A stretch of 64,000 nt of DNA from Streptomyces sp. R33 (lineage in GTDB: Bacteria > Actinomycetota > Actinomycetes > Streptomycetales > Streptomycetaceae). A program made the translations under genes and the position numbers. This document shows, piece after piece, positions 1-8,670 of this stretch. The first letter of the stretch is position 1. Every line of letters begins with the position of its first letter. The stretch spans positions 496,001 through 560,000 of the forward strand of contig NZ_CP165727.1 of NCBI RefSeq assembly GCF_041200175.1. Reading direction: 5' to 3'. Under the pieces are notes generated by a model. The model worked only from the letters and a program-made list of their open reading frames with translations, searched no databases and was not told where the DNA came from.

Positions 1-10
1 GGGGATCGAC

Positions 11-400
11 GTGACCGTGCTGGCCGCGATGGTCGGGGTCTTCCTGCTCCTGGGGTTGCTGTACGCGTGGGGGCAGGTGTTCCCCCGCTGGACGCTGGTC
101 CTGTCCGGACGACGGGTCCCGCGCCTGCTGCCCTTGATCCCCGCCTGGCTGACCGGCATCCCCCTGGCGATGTACGGCGCCGTCCTCATCGTCATGGCCC
201 CGCTCATGGCCGTCGGCGTGCTGCCCAAGATCAAGCCGTCCCCGCCGTTCACCACCAGTTCGGGAATCACCTGGATGGTCGAGTTCGGCGGCCTGGGATT
301 CGCCGGTCTGGGCCTCGGCCTCGTCGTGGCCGCCCGCTCCTATGCCGCCCGCACCCACCCCGTCTGTGCCAGCGCCACGGCAGCGGAGAGGCCCAAGTAG
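11..400 (+). CDS. Membrane protein of unknown function, possibly cut by the left edge
   Basis: Family not recognised. The 129-residue product has three strongly hydrophobic stretches, at about residues 3-20, 40-70 and 90-107, so it should be an integral membrane protein with at least three spans. The short loop between spans two and three is rich in Pro and Lys, and the tail is hydrophilic. The frame stays open to the first base of the window, so the GTG used here may be internal and the true start may lie outside. The next gene is on the other strand, so nothing in the context points to a function. The coding call is supported by residue composition; the role is unknown. Confidence 0.6.
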   Translation: MTVLAAMVGVFLLLGLLYAWGQVFPRWTLVLSGRRVPRLLPLIPAWLTGIPLAMYGAVLIVMAPLMAVGVLPKIKPSPPFTTSSGITWMVEFGGLGFAGLGLGLVVAARSYAARTHPVCASATAAERPK

Positions 401-612
401 CCGGGTACCGGAATGTCAGCTTCCCGCCGGCGATCAGTGAGCAGCCGCGGCGGTCCCGGTCAAAGCACGCAAGATCGCCCGTCAGGCCGACTGGGCTTTC
501 GCAGCCCGGCACCGACCGCGATCACCCGAGCAGGACTCCCGCTCGGTCGACGAACCCCGCGATCGGTACGACAACGGCCTCTCAGCAGGAGCGGTGCTCT
601 CACCAGGGTGTG

Positions 613-1044
613 TCAGGACGCGGGGCACATGGTCGCACGCAATGCGACGTTGATGGCTTTGCCCTGACCGTCGGTGAGCGGGTGGGCATCGTTGCCGAAG
701 CGCTGTGCGGCGGAGTGGTCTACGTTTTGAGCCCCGCCGTTGAGTGCGGAGCATTGGTTGCGGCCTGCGTCGATCGCCTTGTCGGGATCCGCGGCAGCGT
801 TCAGCGCGACGGCCTTGATCGCTGCGAGGTACGCCTCGCGCTCTGCGCCGGTGGGCTTCGGCGGAATGCCGTTCACGGGCTTGCCGGCCGATGCGGTCGC
901 TGACTGCGCGGGCTTGGGCGCGGTCGTGGTGGCGGTCGGCGGCGTGCTGGGTGCGGCCTTGTCGTCGCTGCTGTCCCCACAGGCAGTCAGCGACGCGGCG
1001 AGCGTGGCCGCGACGAGAACGGCGATGGCCGTCGTGCGCTTCAT
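613..1044 (-). CDS. Putative lipoprotein of unknown function
   Basis: The 143-residue product starts with a classic lipoprotein signal: MKRTT, a hydrophobic core, then the lipobox LTAC with the lipidated Cys near residue 22. A Thr/Pro/Ala-rich low-complexity tether of about 35 residues follows, typical of streptomycete surface lipoproteins, and then a small domain of about 80 residues containing two further Cys, which could form a disulfide outside the cell. No enzymatic motif was recognised. It should be exported by Sec or Tat and anchored in the outer leaflet of the membrane. It stands alone on the minus strand with a 280-base gap upstream. The lipoprotein assignment is firm; the role is unknown. 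Confidence 0.75.
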   Translation of the reverse strand: MKRTTAIAVLVAATLAASLTACGDSSDDKAAPSTPPTATTTAPKPAQSATASAGKPVNGIPPKPTGAEREAYLAAIKAVALNAAADPDKAIDAGRNQCSALNGGAQNVDHSAAQRFGNDAHPLTDGQGKAINVALRATMCPAS

Positions 1045-1324
1045 GGTTCCCCTTCGTCCCGTGTACGTGTCGCCTGTGTGACACGCGGGCGGGACGGGAG
1101 GTTGTACGCGGGAGGGGCTCCCCGTTGATCACCCCGCCGCAGACTCGCCGCGCGCCCGGCAGGCCGTCGAGCGGGACGTAGGCGTGGCCTGACGGGCCGG
1201 CCACTTCGCACTCGGCGGCCGGGAGCTTGATCAGTCGTCCTCGAGTCGCTGGGAGATCGCAGAAAACTCTTCGGTGCTGCCTACCGGGCGGCTGAACGGC
1301 ACGGCGGCTGGTGGGCGCTGCGGA

Positions 1325-2023
1325 CTACGCAGCGAGCGCCGCGGGCTCGCCGAGGTGGGCGGCCGCGGTCCGCCAGGCGCCGGTGACCGCAGTCCGGGCC
1401 CGCGTCGTGCACACCTGGTGGTCGCCGATCAGCTGAAGCGGAGCTCCCACGTGCACGTGCAGGTCCGGACGACGCAGCGGTGCGGTGGCGAGCCCCGCGA
1501 GCTGTTTGGCGACCCTGCCGGAGGTGATGCGCCGGGCGCCGGCCTGGCCCACGGGGACGATAGGCGCGCCCGTGCGCTCGGCGAGGCGGGCGAGGCCGCT
1601 TCGGAAGGTACCGGGGGCGGCCTCGGCGGCGTCCGTACGGCGTGGCAGGCCACCCTCCGCGTAGATAAGGACCAGCCGCCCCTGTTCAAGAGCATCCGTA
1701 GCGGCGTCGAGAGCGGCCGCGGCCCGCGCGTCCCCGCGGAACACCGGGATGTGGCCCCCGCCGGCAAGGGCGCGGCCGAGCAGCGGAACGCGCCAGAGGC
1801 CGGCGGCCGCCATCACGACCGGCTCGGCGCCGAGGCGGTGCAGGGCAGCGAGCACGATGGCCGGATCCGCGAGCGAAGTGTGGTTCGCGGCGATGATGCT
1901 GCCCGGCGCAAGCACGGTATCGGTGTCGGTGGTCACCGACAGGCGCCCGAATGCGGGCACCAGGATGTCGGCAATGCTGCTGAGCATGGAAGATCTCCCG
2001 GTCTCGACAGTGGTGATCCTCAT
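1325..2023 (-). CDS. PlsC-like lysophospholipid acyltransferase
   Basis: This 232-residue protein belongs to the PlsC/1-acyl-glycerol-3-phosphate acyltransferase superfamily, which transfers acyl chains to lysophospholipids or related acceptors at the membrane. The catalytic HX4D box is visible as NHTSLAD (His48, Asp53). It is followed by the substrate-binding block GHIPVFRGD and a third block IYAEGGLPRR, where the usual EGTR-type motif is altered to EGG. The fourth block PIVPVG is present near residue 170. The start codon overlaps the stop of the upstream lipoprotein as ATGA, suggesting coupled translation. An internal ATG at residue 13 is an alternative start. The acceptor is unknown; a role in phospholipid or lipid-linked metabolite synthesis is inferred. 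Confidence 0.8.
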   Translation of the reverse strand: MRITTVETGRSSMLSSIADILVPAFGRLSVTTDTDTVLAPGSIIAANHTSLADPAIVLAALHRLGAEPVVMAAAGLWRVPLLGRALAGGGHIPVFRGDARAAAALDAATDALEQGRLVLIYAEGGLPRRTDAAEAAPGTFRSGLARLAERTGAPIVPVGQAGARRITSGRVAKQLAGLATAPLRRPDLHVHVGAPLQLIGDHQVCTTRARTAVTGAWRTAAAHLGEPAALAA

Positions 2024-2505
2024 CGTCGGGTGACCGGTGCCGCTGGAGCGTGAGTCTTCCTACTCATCTTGGCGTGCCCACCGTACCCAGCGTGGGTGCC
2101 GGCGCCCGCCTGGTCGCCGGCGGCCGGCGCGGGTGCGTCCGTCGCAGGCTTGCGGAAGGCCGCCCATGCGTCGGTCGGCTGTTCCCTCAGCTGAAAGCAA
2201 GGCCGGCTGGAGGCAGTTGACAGCAGCGGATCGGTTGCGACCGACGCGATGCCGTCCTGCCCTCCGGGCTTACGGAACTGCGACTGCTCCCAGGTGTAGG
2301 TGTTGAAGACCTTCTCGGCCTGCTCCCTCGCAATGACCAACGTTGCCGTGGGTGACGGCGCGGTCGATGGCGCGGGCGCGTGCGCCTTCGCATCCGTCTT
2401 CGACGGCGTACACCCGGACATCGCGACGGCACAAGCAGTCACCACACCGACGACGCCCACCCCCAGCCGCCGCCCACCAGCCACCGGACCAGGTATGGAG
2501 ATCAC
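2020..2505 (-). CDS. Putative lipoprotein, possibly with an eroded C-terminus
   Basis: The frame is open up to 2745, but the segment that looks coding begins at a GTG at 2505. This gives a signal with an Arg-Arg n-region, a hydrophobic stretch and a lipobox-like AMSGC. After it come a Pro/Ala/Thr tether and a short domain with VFNTYTWEQSQF. The last 45 residues are low-complexity Ala/Gly/Pro and basic, unlike the rest, so the C-terminus may have been changed by a frameshift. The family was not recognised. Its stop overlaps the start of the PlsC-like gene (ATGA), suggesting co-translation. A GTG at 2559 is another possible start. The call of a lipoprotein is moderate; the function is unknown. 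Confidence 0.5.
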   Translation of the reverse strand: MISIPGPVAGGRRLGVGVVGVVTACAVAMSGCTPSKTDAKAHAPAPSTAPSPTATLVIAREQAEKVFNTYTWEQSQFRKPGGQDGIASVATDPLLSTASSRPCFQLREQPTDAWAAFRKPATDAPAPAAGDQAGAGTHAGYGGHAKMSRKTHAPAAPVTRR

Positions 2506-2868
2506 CCACCCGAACGCACCCAACGAAACAGCGCCGATCCAAACACGAGGAAAGGACACCCGATGCCACCGGGTCCGCGTCACACGTACGGCGGGATGCC
2601 GCGGGGGACGCCCCAGGCCATCACAGGAAACCACCCTGTCGGCGGGATCAGCTGGAATGCGCCGAGCCTTCTCGGGACGTGGGATCGCGGTGCGGGAGAG
2701 GTGGCAAGTGTGGCTGGGGGCCTGCGGGTGTCGGCGGTCGCGCATCTGACCGGCCCCCAGTCACACCAGTGCTCAGGCTCACCGCAGGACCAGCCCAGGC
2801 CGAGGCCGCCGGTGCCCCACGTCCCGCACCTGCCGCCCGTCCCTGTGGGTCTGCCGGGTGACGGCAGG
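2506..2868. other. Intergenic stretch, no convincing gene
   Basis: The 363 bases lie between the lipoprotein and the amine oxidase, both on the minus strand. The minus frame of the lipoprotein stays open here without looking coding. On the plus strand a good purine-rich site (around 2546-2555) precedes an ATG at 2562, but the resulting frame runs antisense through the amine oxidase and resembles no family. No clear terminator or repeat was seen. Confidence 0.4.
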
Positions 2869-4506
2869 TCAGGTCAGGGCGGCGATCACTTCCCTGGCCG
2901 CCCGCTCCCCCTCCGTCGCCCCGCCCTCCATGAAGCCCTGGAAGTCGTAGCTGCAGTGCTCGCCGCCGATGTGGATGCGGCCCTGCGCGGTGCCCTCGTA
3001 CTTGGCGTACTTGTGCAGGTAGCCGGTCGGCCAGTACGAGTACGCGCCGAGCGAGTACGGGTTGCGGTGCCAGGCAGACAGCTGCGCCCGACCGGTCCAG
3101 GCCGCCTTGGTGCCGGGGAAGAAGGCGTCGATCCCGGTGAGCATCCGGCTCGCGAGGGCACGTACGTAGGGGTCGGAATCGGTGGCGAAGGGGCTGCCGG
3201 GGGTGAGCGAGCCGGCCAGGCTTCCGCCACCGTACTGGAGGAGGATGCCCCCGTTGCCCGGCTGAACCCTGGTGGTGTCCCAGGTCTGCTGGACATCGCT
3301 GTCGGTGAAACAATCGCCGGCGGAAACCCCTGGCCAGGGGCCGCTGCCGCGCCAAGGGCGGCTGGTGAACTGCATGTTGAGCTTGGTGCAGTAGCCCATG
3401 CGGGCGTCCCGCAGCAGGTTCTTCATCAACGGGTCGAAGCCGGCCGCGGTGATGTCGATCCGCTGGAGGATCGGCAGCGGCAGGCACAGTACGGTGTGAT
3501 CGGCCACGACCGTGCGGGTGGCGCCCGCGTCGTTGAAGGTCAGCGTCTGGGTGCCGTCGGCGGAGACGCGTACGGCGACCAGCTCGCGGCCCATGACGAG
3601 CGATCCGGCGGGCAGGGCCCGGGCCATGGCGTTCGGCAGCTGGTCGTTGCCGCCGGTGATGTGGTAGCGCTCGTTGGACAGGCCCCAGACGTTGAAGTTG
3701 CCCGGGTTGGGCTGGTAGCCCATCAGCAGGACGAGCGCCAACGCCGACTGCTGGTCGGTGTCGGCCCCGTACTCGACGTTGTACGCCACGTCGATGAAGC
3801 GGCCCAGCTGTGAGCCGTGCCCGCCGGGGATCCGGGTCTCGATCCACTCGTACAGGGTCATGTTGTCGAGCGCGGTCCCCGCCGGGGTCGAAGAGTTCCA
3901 GGAGACTTCGCCGGCCGCCTGGAGGTCCCGGTGCAGCGCCTGGTAGACGGCCTTGAAGTCCTCGTCCGCCTGGCTGCGCGCATAGTAGACCCCGTTGAAC
4001 CGGAGGACTTCCTCGGCGCCGTTCGGCCCGCCGCCGAGGAAGTCCTCGACGGGCAGGTTGAAGCGGCGGCACAGCTCCAGGATCTTCTTGTGGCTGGTGT
4101 CGATCAGCTCGCCGCCGATCTCGGAGGTCTGCCCGTACGCCCACAGGGAGCGCTGGCTCCACATCCGGCCACCGACACGGTTCGGATCGGCTTCGTAGAG
4201 CGTGCAGGCGACGCCCGCGTCCTGGAGGGTGAGGGCAGCGGTCAGCCCCGAGATCCCGGCGCCCACCACGGCCACGCGGGCGGGTGTGACGGGCTTCTTC
4301 TCGGGCAGGGCCTCCGCAGCACGGGCGCTCGCGGAGGCGCCCGCCGCCGAGGCGACGGCGGAGCCGAGCCCGAGGGCGGCGGCCCGGCCCAGGAGCTGGC
4401 GGCGGGTGGAGCCGCGGACCTCGGCCACGGGCAGGCCGAGCCGGCGGGCGGCGGCGTGTTCGGCGGCGAGCCGACGGAGCTCGTGCATCAGTGGCGTACG
4501 GGCCAT
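2869..4506 (-). CDS. Flavin monoamine oxidase, Tat-exported
   Basis: The 545-residue protein is an FAD-dependent amine oxidase that oxidatively deaminates amines to aldehydes with release of ammonia and hydrogen peroxide. A twin-arginine signal lies at about residues 33-62 (STRRQLLGRAA followed by an Ala/Gly/Ser core). The Rossmann FAD motif VAVVGAGISGLTAAL begins at about residue 78, with the acidic end at LYEAD and then the conserved GGRMWS. The C-terminal FAD-contacting block contains IHIGGEHCSYDFQGFMEGG. The length fits the family. It lies 15 bases downstream of an APC permease on the same strand, so the two probably form an operon for uptake and oxidation of an amine or amino acid. The exact substrate cannot be read from the sequence. 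Confidence 0.88.
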   Translation of the reverse strand: MARTPLMHELRRLAAEHAAARRLGLPVAEVRGSTRRQLLGRAAALGLGSAVASAAGASASARAAEALPEKKPVTPARVAVVGAGISGLTAALTLQDAGVACTLYEADPNRVGGRMWSQRSLWAYGQTSEIGGELIDTSHKKILELCRRFNLPVEDFLGGGPNGAEEVLRFNGVYYARSQADEDFKAVYQALHRDLQAAGEVSWNSSTPAGTALDNMTLYEWIETRIPGGHGSQLGRFIDVAYNVEYGADTDQQSALALVLLMGYQPNPGNFNVWGLSNERYHITGGNDQLPNAMARALPAGSLVMGRELVAVRVSADGTQTLTFNDAGATRTVVADHTVLCLPLPILQRIDITAAGFDPLMKNLLRDARMGYCTKLNMQFTSRPWRGSGPWPGVSAGDCFTDSDVQQTWDTTRVQPGNGGILLQYGGGSLAGSLTPGSPFATDSDPYVRALASRMLTGIDAFFPGTKAAWTGRAQLSAWHRNPYSLGAYSYWPTGYLHKYAKYEGTAQGRIHIGGEHCSYDFQGFMEGGATEGERAAREVIAALT

Positions 4507-4521
4507 GGTGGTGGCTCCTCG

Positions 4522-6054
4522 TCAGATGTTCGCGGCGGAGGGGGTGGGGGTGCCGGTGAGCTCGTCGGTGCGTTCGGTCGCGTCCTCCAGGACGACGCGG
4601 CCGATGATCGCGTAGCGCTCGGGGGCCTTGTACTTGAGCCACAGGCCGAGTCCGAGGCCGCCGAAGAAGACGACCCCGACGATCCACGGGATCAGCGTGA
4701 AGAAGAACGAGTCGGCGGCCAGCCCGGCCGCCGTCCGCATGTTGACCAGCAGCAGGACGACCACGGCGGCCATGGCGATGCCGCCGGCCAGCGGAGCCGT
4801 GAAGGTTCGGAACCAGTGCCGGTCCTCGGGATGGTTCTTGCGGAAGTAGCCGATCACGGCGAATGAGCACAGCGTCTGGACGATGAGGATCGCCATCGTG
4901 CCGAGGATCGCGAGCAGCGTGTACAGGTGGATGTACGGGTCCTGTCCGGTCAGCCAGAACAGCGCGACCAGGCCGGTGGCAATGGCCGTCTGCATCACGG
5001 AGGAGACGTACGGGGACCCGTGCTTGACGTGCGTACGGCCCAGAGCCGGGTGCAGGAAGCCCTCGCGGCCGATGGCGTAGAGGTAGCGGGCGGCGCACTG
5101 GTGGAAGGCCATGCCGCAGGCGAAGGAGCCGGTGAGCAGCAGCCATTGGAAGGCGTCCACGGCCCATCCGCCGATGAAGGTCCGGGTGGGCGCGAAGAAC
5201 AGGTCGAGCGGGCTGGCGGAGGCGGAGAGCTCCACCGACTCGGCGAGGCCGTTACCCGCGATGGTCATCCAGGAGACGTAGATGTAGAAGAGACCGACGC
5301 CGATGACCGAGATCAGGGTGGCCTTGGGGATGACCCGCTTCGGGTCGCGGGACTCCTCCCCGTACATGGCGGTGGATTCGAAGCCGACCCAGGACCAGAA
5401 CGCGAAGAAGAGCCCGAGTCCGGCGGAGGTTCCGGTGAAGGCGTTCTTCGGGTTCACGGGCTCGAGAGGGATCGCGTCCGGGCCGCCGCCCGCGACCAGT
5501 ACGGCGGTTGCGACGGCGAACAGGACGGCGATCTCGGCGACGAGCATCACCCCCAGCGCCTTGGCGGTGAGGTTGATGTCGAAATGCGCGAGGACGGCGG
5601 TGACCGCCAGCATGGCGGCTGCGTAGACGATCCAGGGCAGGTCGATGCCGAGTTGGTCGTGGACGGTGGTCTTGGTGAAGTAGGAGAAGACACCGACGAT
5701 CGAGGCCTCGAAGACGATGTAGGCGAGGACCGCGAGCATGCCGGAGGCCATCCCGGCGATCCGGCCGAGGCCGTGTGAGATGTACCCGTAGAAGGCGCCG
5801 GCCGCGGTGATCCGCTTGGCCATGGCGACGTAGCCGACGGCGAAGACGGTCAGTACTGCGGTCGCGAACAGGTAGCCGGCGGGGGCGCCGGTCCCATTGC
5901 CGAAGCCCACGGCGATGGGGAGGTTCCCGGTCATCGCGGTGATGGGGGCGGCGGTGGCCACGGCCATGAAGACGACGCCCACCAGGCCCACCGAATTGGC
6001 TTTGAGCCGCTGCACCTGGGGTGCGCCGCCGCCCGTGCCGGTATCCGTGCTCAT
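4522..6054 (-). CDS. APC-superfamily amino acid/amine permease
   Basis: The 510-residue integral membrane protein has about twelve hydrophobic spans and the APC-type signature in span 1 (VGVVFMAVATAAPITAMTG), with the broken helix typical of substrate and cation sites in this superfamily. A conserved GAFYGYISHGLGR follows span 2, and WVGFESTAMYGEE marks the region around span 6. These permeases import amino acids or polyamines by proton symport or exchange. It is the first gene of a pair with the flavin amine oxidase 15 bases downstream, which suggests that the imported compound is the oxidase substrate. The start ATG at 6054 is preceded by a purine-rich site. Specificity is not determinable from the sequence alone. 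Confidence 0.88.
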   Translation of the reverse strand: MSTDTGTGGGAPQVQRLKANSVGLVGVVFMAVATAAPITAMTGNLPIAVGFGNGTGAPAGYLFATAVLTVFAVGYVAMAKRITAAGAFYGYISHGLGRIAGMASGMLAVLAYIVFEASIVGVFSYFTKTTVHDQLGIDLPWIVYAAAMLAVTAVLAHFDINLTAKALGVMLVAEIAVLFAVATAVLVAGGGPDAIPLEPVNPKNAFTGTSAGLGLFFAFWSWVGFESTAMYGEESRDPKRVIPKATLISVIGVGLFYIYVSWMTIAGNGLAESVELSASASPLDLFFAPTRTFIGGWAVDAFQWLLLTGSFACGMAFHQCAARYLYAIGREGFLHPALGRTHVKHGSPYVSSVMQTAIATGLVALFWLTGQDPYIHLYTLLAILGTMAILIVQTLCSFAVIGYFRKNHPEDRHWFRTFTAPLAGGIAMAAVVVLLLVNMRTAAGLAADSFFFTLIPWIVGVVFFGGLGLGLWLKYKAPERYAIIGRVVLEDATERTDELTGTPTPSAANI

Positions 6055-6305
6055 AGATCCTCGTTCCTGTCGTGAGGGCGCTCACTCTCACCCCGCGTGA
6101 CGTGCGCCACAATCGGCAGTCGGCCGGTTAAATGCCATGCAGATACGACGAGTTGTCGAGTGGGACGGGCATGGGGCGATCCCGTGACCCCCGTGGCCCC
6201 CGGGGCCGTCGGCGGTAGCGGCCGAGCGGCTCTCCCGGGCAGGGGGGTGGTCTCACGGGCCGCCGCCCTTGCGTCAGTTCGCCGAGTGGAGCGGGGCCGT
6301 CCTTG

Positions 6306-6880
6306 TCAGCGCTGGGACGGCTTGGTCCACGTACGCGACGCAGAGTCGGAGTTACGGCTTCGCGCCCAGCGGGCGGCGTTCCCTTCAGCGTAGGACGACA
6401 ACGCGACGTCGAGCGCCTGGAGGAGACGACGGGCCGGCAACTGCCGTGCATCCTGCGGGGTGCGCGACCGCGCCGTCGGATTCATGGACAGCCAGGGTGC
6501 GACGCTGCTCCGGGAGCCGTAGGCGGGCAGGACGGCCCCGACGCGTCATTTGGGAGAAGGAGGATTCCGGCCCCGTAGCGCCCTTCTTCGATGCCACGCG
6601 GGCGCAGGACGTCGCCCACGCTCACCGCTCCCTGCGTTACCCCGGCGAGCAGTTCCGTGCCACCGATGTGACCAGTGCGGTAATTGTCGGCCCAGCGGAC
6701 GAACTCTCCAGGGGTGGTCTGGATGGATCCGTCTCCGTACTGTTTCCAGGGGGATGAATTGGGAGTGAAGGAGCCGTCCTTCTCGTCGTACGACTTCGCC
6801 TTGCCGGGAACATCCACCGCAGGGGACAACGTCATGCGCAGGTGCAGGGGCGTGAAGAATTCCTGTTGGAGGAAGGCCGG
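6306..6880 (-). pseudogene. Remnant of a beta-lactamase-family serine hydrolase
   Basis: The minus strand carries the C-terminal half of a class C beta-lactamase/serine hydrolase. Recognisable pieces are QQEFFTPLHLRMTLSPA (start of the C-terminal half), YGDGSIQTTPGEFVRWADNY, then LLAGVTQGAVSVG and RYGAGILLLP. After this the frame breaks. The next family-like stretch (MNP, then a helix with PARRLLQALDVAL) is in a different frame and ends at a stop near 6306. The N-terminal half with the catalytic SxxK and YxN motifs is absent: the sequence upstream of 6880 does not resemble the family and runs into the gene at 6940. It is therefore truncated and frameshifted, and not expected to be active. Confidence 0.65.
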
Positions 6881-6939
6881 GAACGGGGCAGCAGGCGTCG
6901 GGCGCCGGCAGGCGGTGTGAGCCGCAAGGCGTTGATACT

Positions 6940-7446
6940 TCAGGGGCACGGACGCACCCGCTGGTCCGGGCCAGGGGGAGCGAAGGTCAGGCCGTTCTCA
7001 TCGAGGGCGTTGAACACCGTCAGTCGGGCGTCGGCGAAGACGAAGCTCACGTCCGTGGTGCTGCCGGCGATGTTGTCCACCTTCCATTCGAGCAGTTCGG
7101 CACCCTGCAGCGTCATTCCGCGGATCGTCTGCAAGTCGGGCAGCACATCAGGCCGCCACTCCAGGTCGAACCCGGTCCAGGTGACCGGACGGGAGGGGTT
7201 GATCGTGTTCCAGGTCAGGGAGAGGTCATCGAATTTCTGGTGATTGATCTCCACTTGCACACCATCGAAGTCCAGCAGTACTGGGCAGTCAGGGAACCAT
7301 TCATCGTCCACGAGGTCCCACACCATCCAGACCCTCGTCAGGGGACGGCCTCTCAGCGCGTGGAGGCGAGGCCCGTGCGTCCGCGCCACGAGGCCTGGGC
7401 CGTTCAGCCAGAGCGGGTGATATCCCTCAATGCCAAAATCGAACAC
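6940..7446 (-). CDS. Hypothetical protein
   Basis: Family not recognised. The 168-residue product is rich in Trp, Asp and aromatic residues, with balanced composition unlike a shadow frame. Notable segments are WMVWDLVDDEWFPDCPVLLD, EINHQKFDDLSLTWNT and LLEWKVDNIAGSTTDVSFVF, which look like alternating beta strands of a small cytosolic beta-rich domain. There is no signal peptide or membrane span. It starts with GTG; a CATGAT hexamer six bases before the start would suit a leaderless transcript. It lies immediately upstream of the decayed serine hydrolase and shows no operon partner. It is most likely a genuine single-domain protein of unknown function. Confidence 0.65.
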   Translation of the reverse strand: MFDFGIEGYHPLWLNGPGLVARTHGPRLHALRGRPLTRVWMVWDLVDDEWFPDCPVLLDFDGVQVEINHQKFDDLSLTWNTINPSRPVTWTGFDLEWRPDVLPDLQTIRGMTLQGAELLEWKVDNIAGSTTDVSFVFADARLTVFNALDENGLTFAPPGPDQRVRPCP

Positions 7447-7748
7447 AGGTGCATCATGGCAGGTCGAGTACCAGGATTCGCGTCAGGCGTCACAAGATCT
7501 CCGATGGAGCCGAATCACGTGACGCTGATCGTGGGGTACTGCGTGACGCTGACAGGCCCGGTCGCCGCGGCTCGTACCGAGCGGATACGCCTGCGGAACG
7601 CGCCGCAAACCCGTGCCTTCCGGCGGGGCCTCCGGCAGGCCGGCGCCTCGCGGTGTCGCGGGACGCCAAGTGGGCCGCAGCGGACCGCCAGTACGGCAGT
7701 GGGCCGTGCGGATGCTGCGCGTTCTCCAGGCCGTCTCTGGACCGGCGG

Positions 7749-8009
7749 TCAGCCGAGCCAGACGATGGCCAGGACGGACAGGTGCCGTGTGAGCTGGTTG
7801 ATCACGTAGACGACGGACAGTTGTCCGATGGAGGCGGCCCGGATGTCCTCGCCCTCGGGATCACCGGTATCCCACTGCGGCCAGCCCCAGGGGGAGCGGG
7901 TCGCGAGGTCGAGGACATCCCGGATCATCTGCGTCGCGGGCTCGGGAAGGTCGGTGAGCGTCTTCGCCGTGTGCGGGGATATTCGCACCGTCCAGGGCGT
8001 ACTGGTCAC
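7749..8009 (-). CDS. ParE/RelE-like toxin of a type II toxin-antitoxin pair
   Basis: The 86-residue protein has the size and segment pattern of the RelE/ParE superfamily. An N-terminal strand (WTVRISPHTAKTL) is followed by a helix ending in MIRDVLDLATRSP, the WDTG/EDIRAASIGQLSVVYVI strands and a final strand LSVLAIVWLG. RelE members cleave ribosome-bound mRNA and ParE members poison gyrase; which applies here is not clear. The usual C-terminal basic and catalytic residues are sparse, as in many actinobacterial members. The GTG start overlaps the stop of the upstream gene (GTGA), so expression is probably coupled to that gene, the presumed antitoxin. The fold assignment is by pattern only. Confidence 0.65.
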   Translation of the reverse strand: MTSTPWTVRISPHTAKTLTDLPEPATQMIRDVLDLATRSPWGWPQWDTGDPEGEDIRAASIGQLSVVYVINQLTRHLSVLAIVWLG

Positions 8010-8311
8010 TGGCGGTTCCGCAGGACGTCCTCGAGGGCGACGAAGCCGCTCTCGTCACGACCGGAGTCGGTGTACGCGTCGACGGCCGGGGCCGAGGCGA
8101 CGCGCATCTGCCAGGTACGGACGACGTCGTGCAGCGGGGTGAGTGAGTACGAGTGACGGGAGTCTTCCAGGGCCTTGGCCCAGTCACGCTCGAAGGCCGG
8201 CACCCATTGCTCGGCACGGCGGTCGACACGCAGCTGCTCGCGCAACTGGGCCGCGGCGGCCGGGGCCGGCACGGGCGGCGGGGCGGGTGCGTACTCGGGC
8301 TGAGCACTCAT
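8006..8311 (-). CDS. Putative antitoxin partner (DUF6247-like)
   Basis: The 101-residue protein begins at ATG 8311 (MSAQPEYA). A Pro/Ala-rich lead of about 20 residues is followed by a helical domain: QLREQLRVDRRAEQWVPAFE, DWAKALEDSRHSYSLTPLHD and VVRTWQMRVAS. This arrangement resembles the actinobacterial DUF6247 proteins that, as I recall, often precede RelE-like toxin genes; that identification is from memory. The acidic C-terminus (ESGFVALEDVL) could contact the toxin. It overlaps the toxin gene by four bases with the antitoxin-first order usual for type II systems. Residue 1 was placed at 8311 because the longer open frame upstream is low-complexity. Regulation by the complex binding its own promoter is only inferred. 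Confidence 0.6.
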   Translation of the reverse strand: MSAQPEYAPAPPPVPAPAAAAQLREQLRVDRRAEQWVPAFERDWAKALEDSRHSYSLTPLHDVVRTWQMRVASAPAVDAYTDSGRDESGFVALEDVLRNRQ

Positions 8312-8670
8312 GGCGTCCTCCAACGATCCTGTTCGACACCCTAGCGAAGTCAAGGGCCCAGCGGCCTCGTTCGTCCTACCCGCTGCCGCCGCCACAAGAG
8401 GCGACTTCCTCCTTCCGGGGCAGCATCGAATCAGCCGCGGGAGACACACCCATGATGGACGGTCAGGGACCGGAGCGCAGGCTGTCGCCGTCGGCCTCTC
8501 GGGCGGGTGCCTGCGGAGTTGCTCGACTTGATTCCGCGGGCGGACCCCGCCCTGACCTGGAGGGGCTTCGACAGCTACTGCCGGATCAACCAACGTTCAC
8601 CTGCCCACGACGGCAGGTAGGCACTGGCCCGCCCCTGCAACCGTGCGTCGGGCTTCCACGTCCAGAGTGC
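8312..8670. other. Intergenic stretch between divergent genes
   Basis: The 359 bases hold the presumed promoter of the toxin-antitoxin pair and the upstream region of the small membrane protein. A 37-codon plus-strand frame at 8507-8620 (GTG start, stop TAG) has protein-like composition, including LIPRADPALTWRGFDSYCRI. It has no clear ribosome binding site and no recognised family, and could be a gene fragment. No repeat or terminator was seen. Confidence 0.35.

Noticed and set aside
2562..3813. Plus-strand ATG with a good ribosome binding site opening a long frame
   Set aside because: The frame runs antisense through the amine oxidase and has shadow composition; the start signal alone is not enough.
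2648..5167. 839-codon open frame antisense to the amine oxidase and permease
   Set aside because: The protein is dominated by Arg, Pro and Gly with no motifs; it mirrors the codon bias of the two clear genes in the other minus-strand frames.
8507..8620. 37-codon plus-strand frame with protein-like composition
   Set aside because: No ribosome binding site, no recognised family, and too short to separate from chance; mentioned only in the intergenic note.
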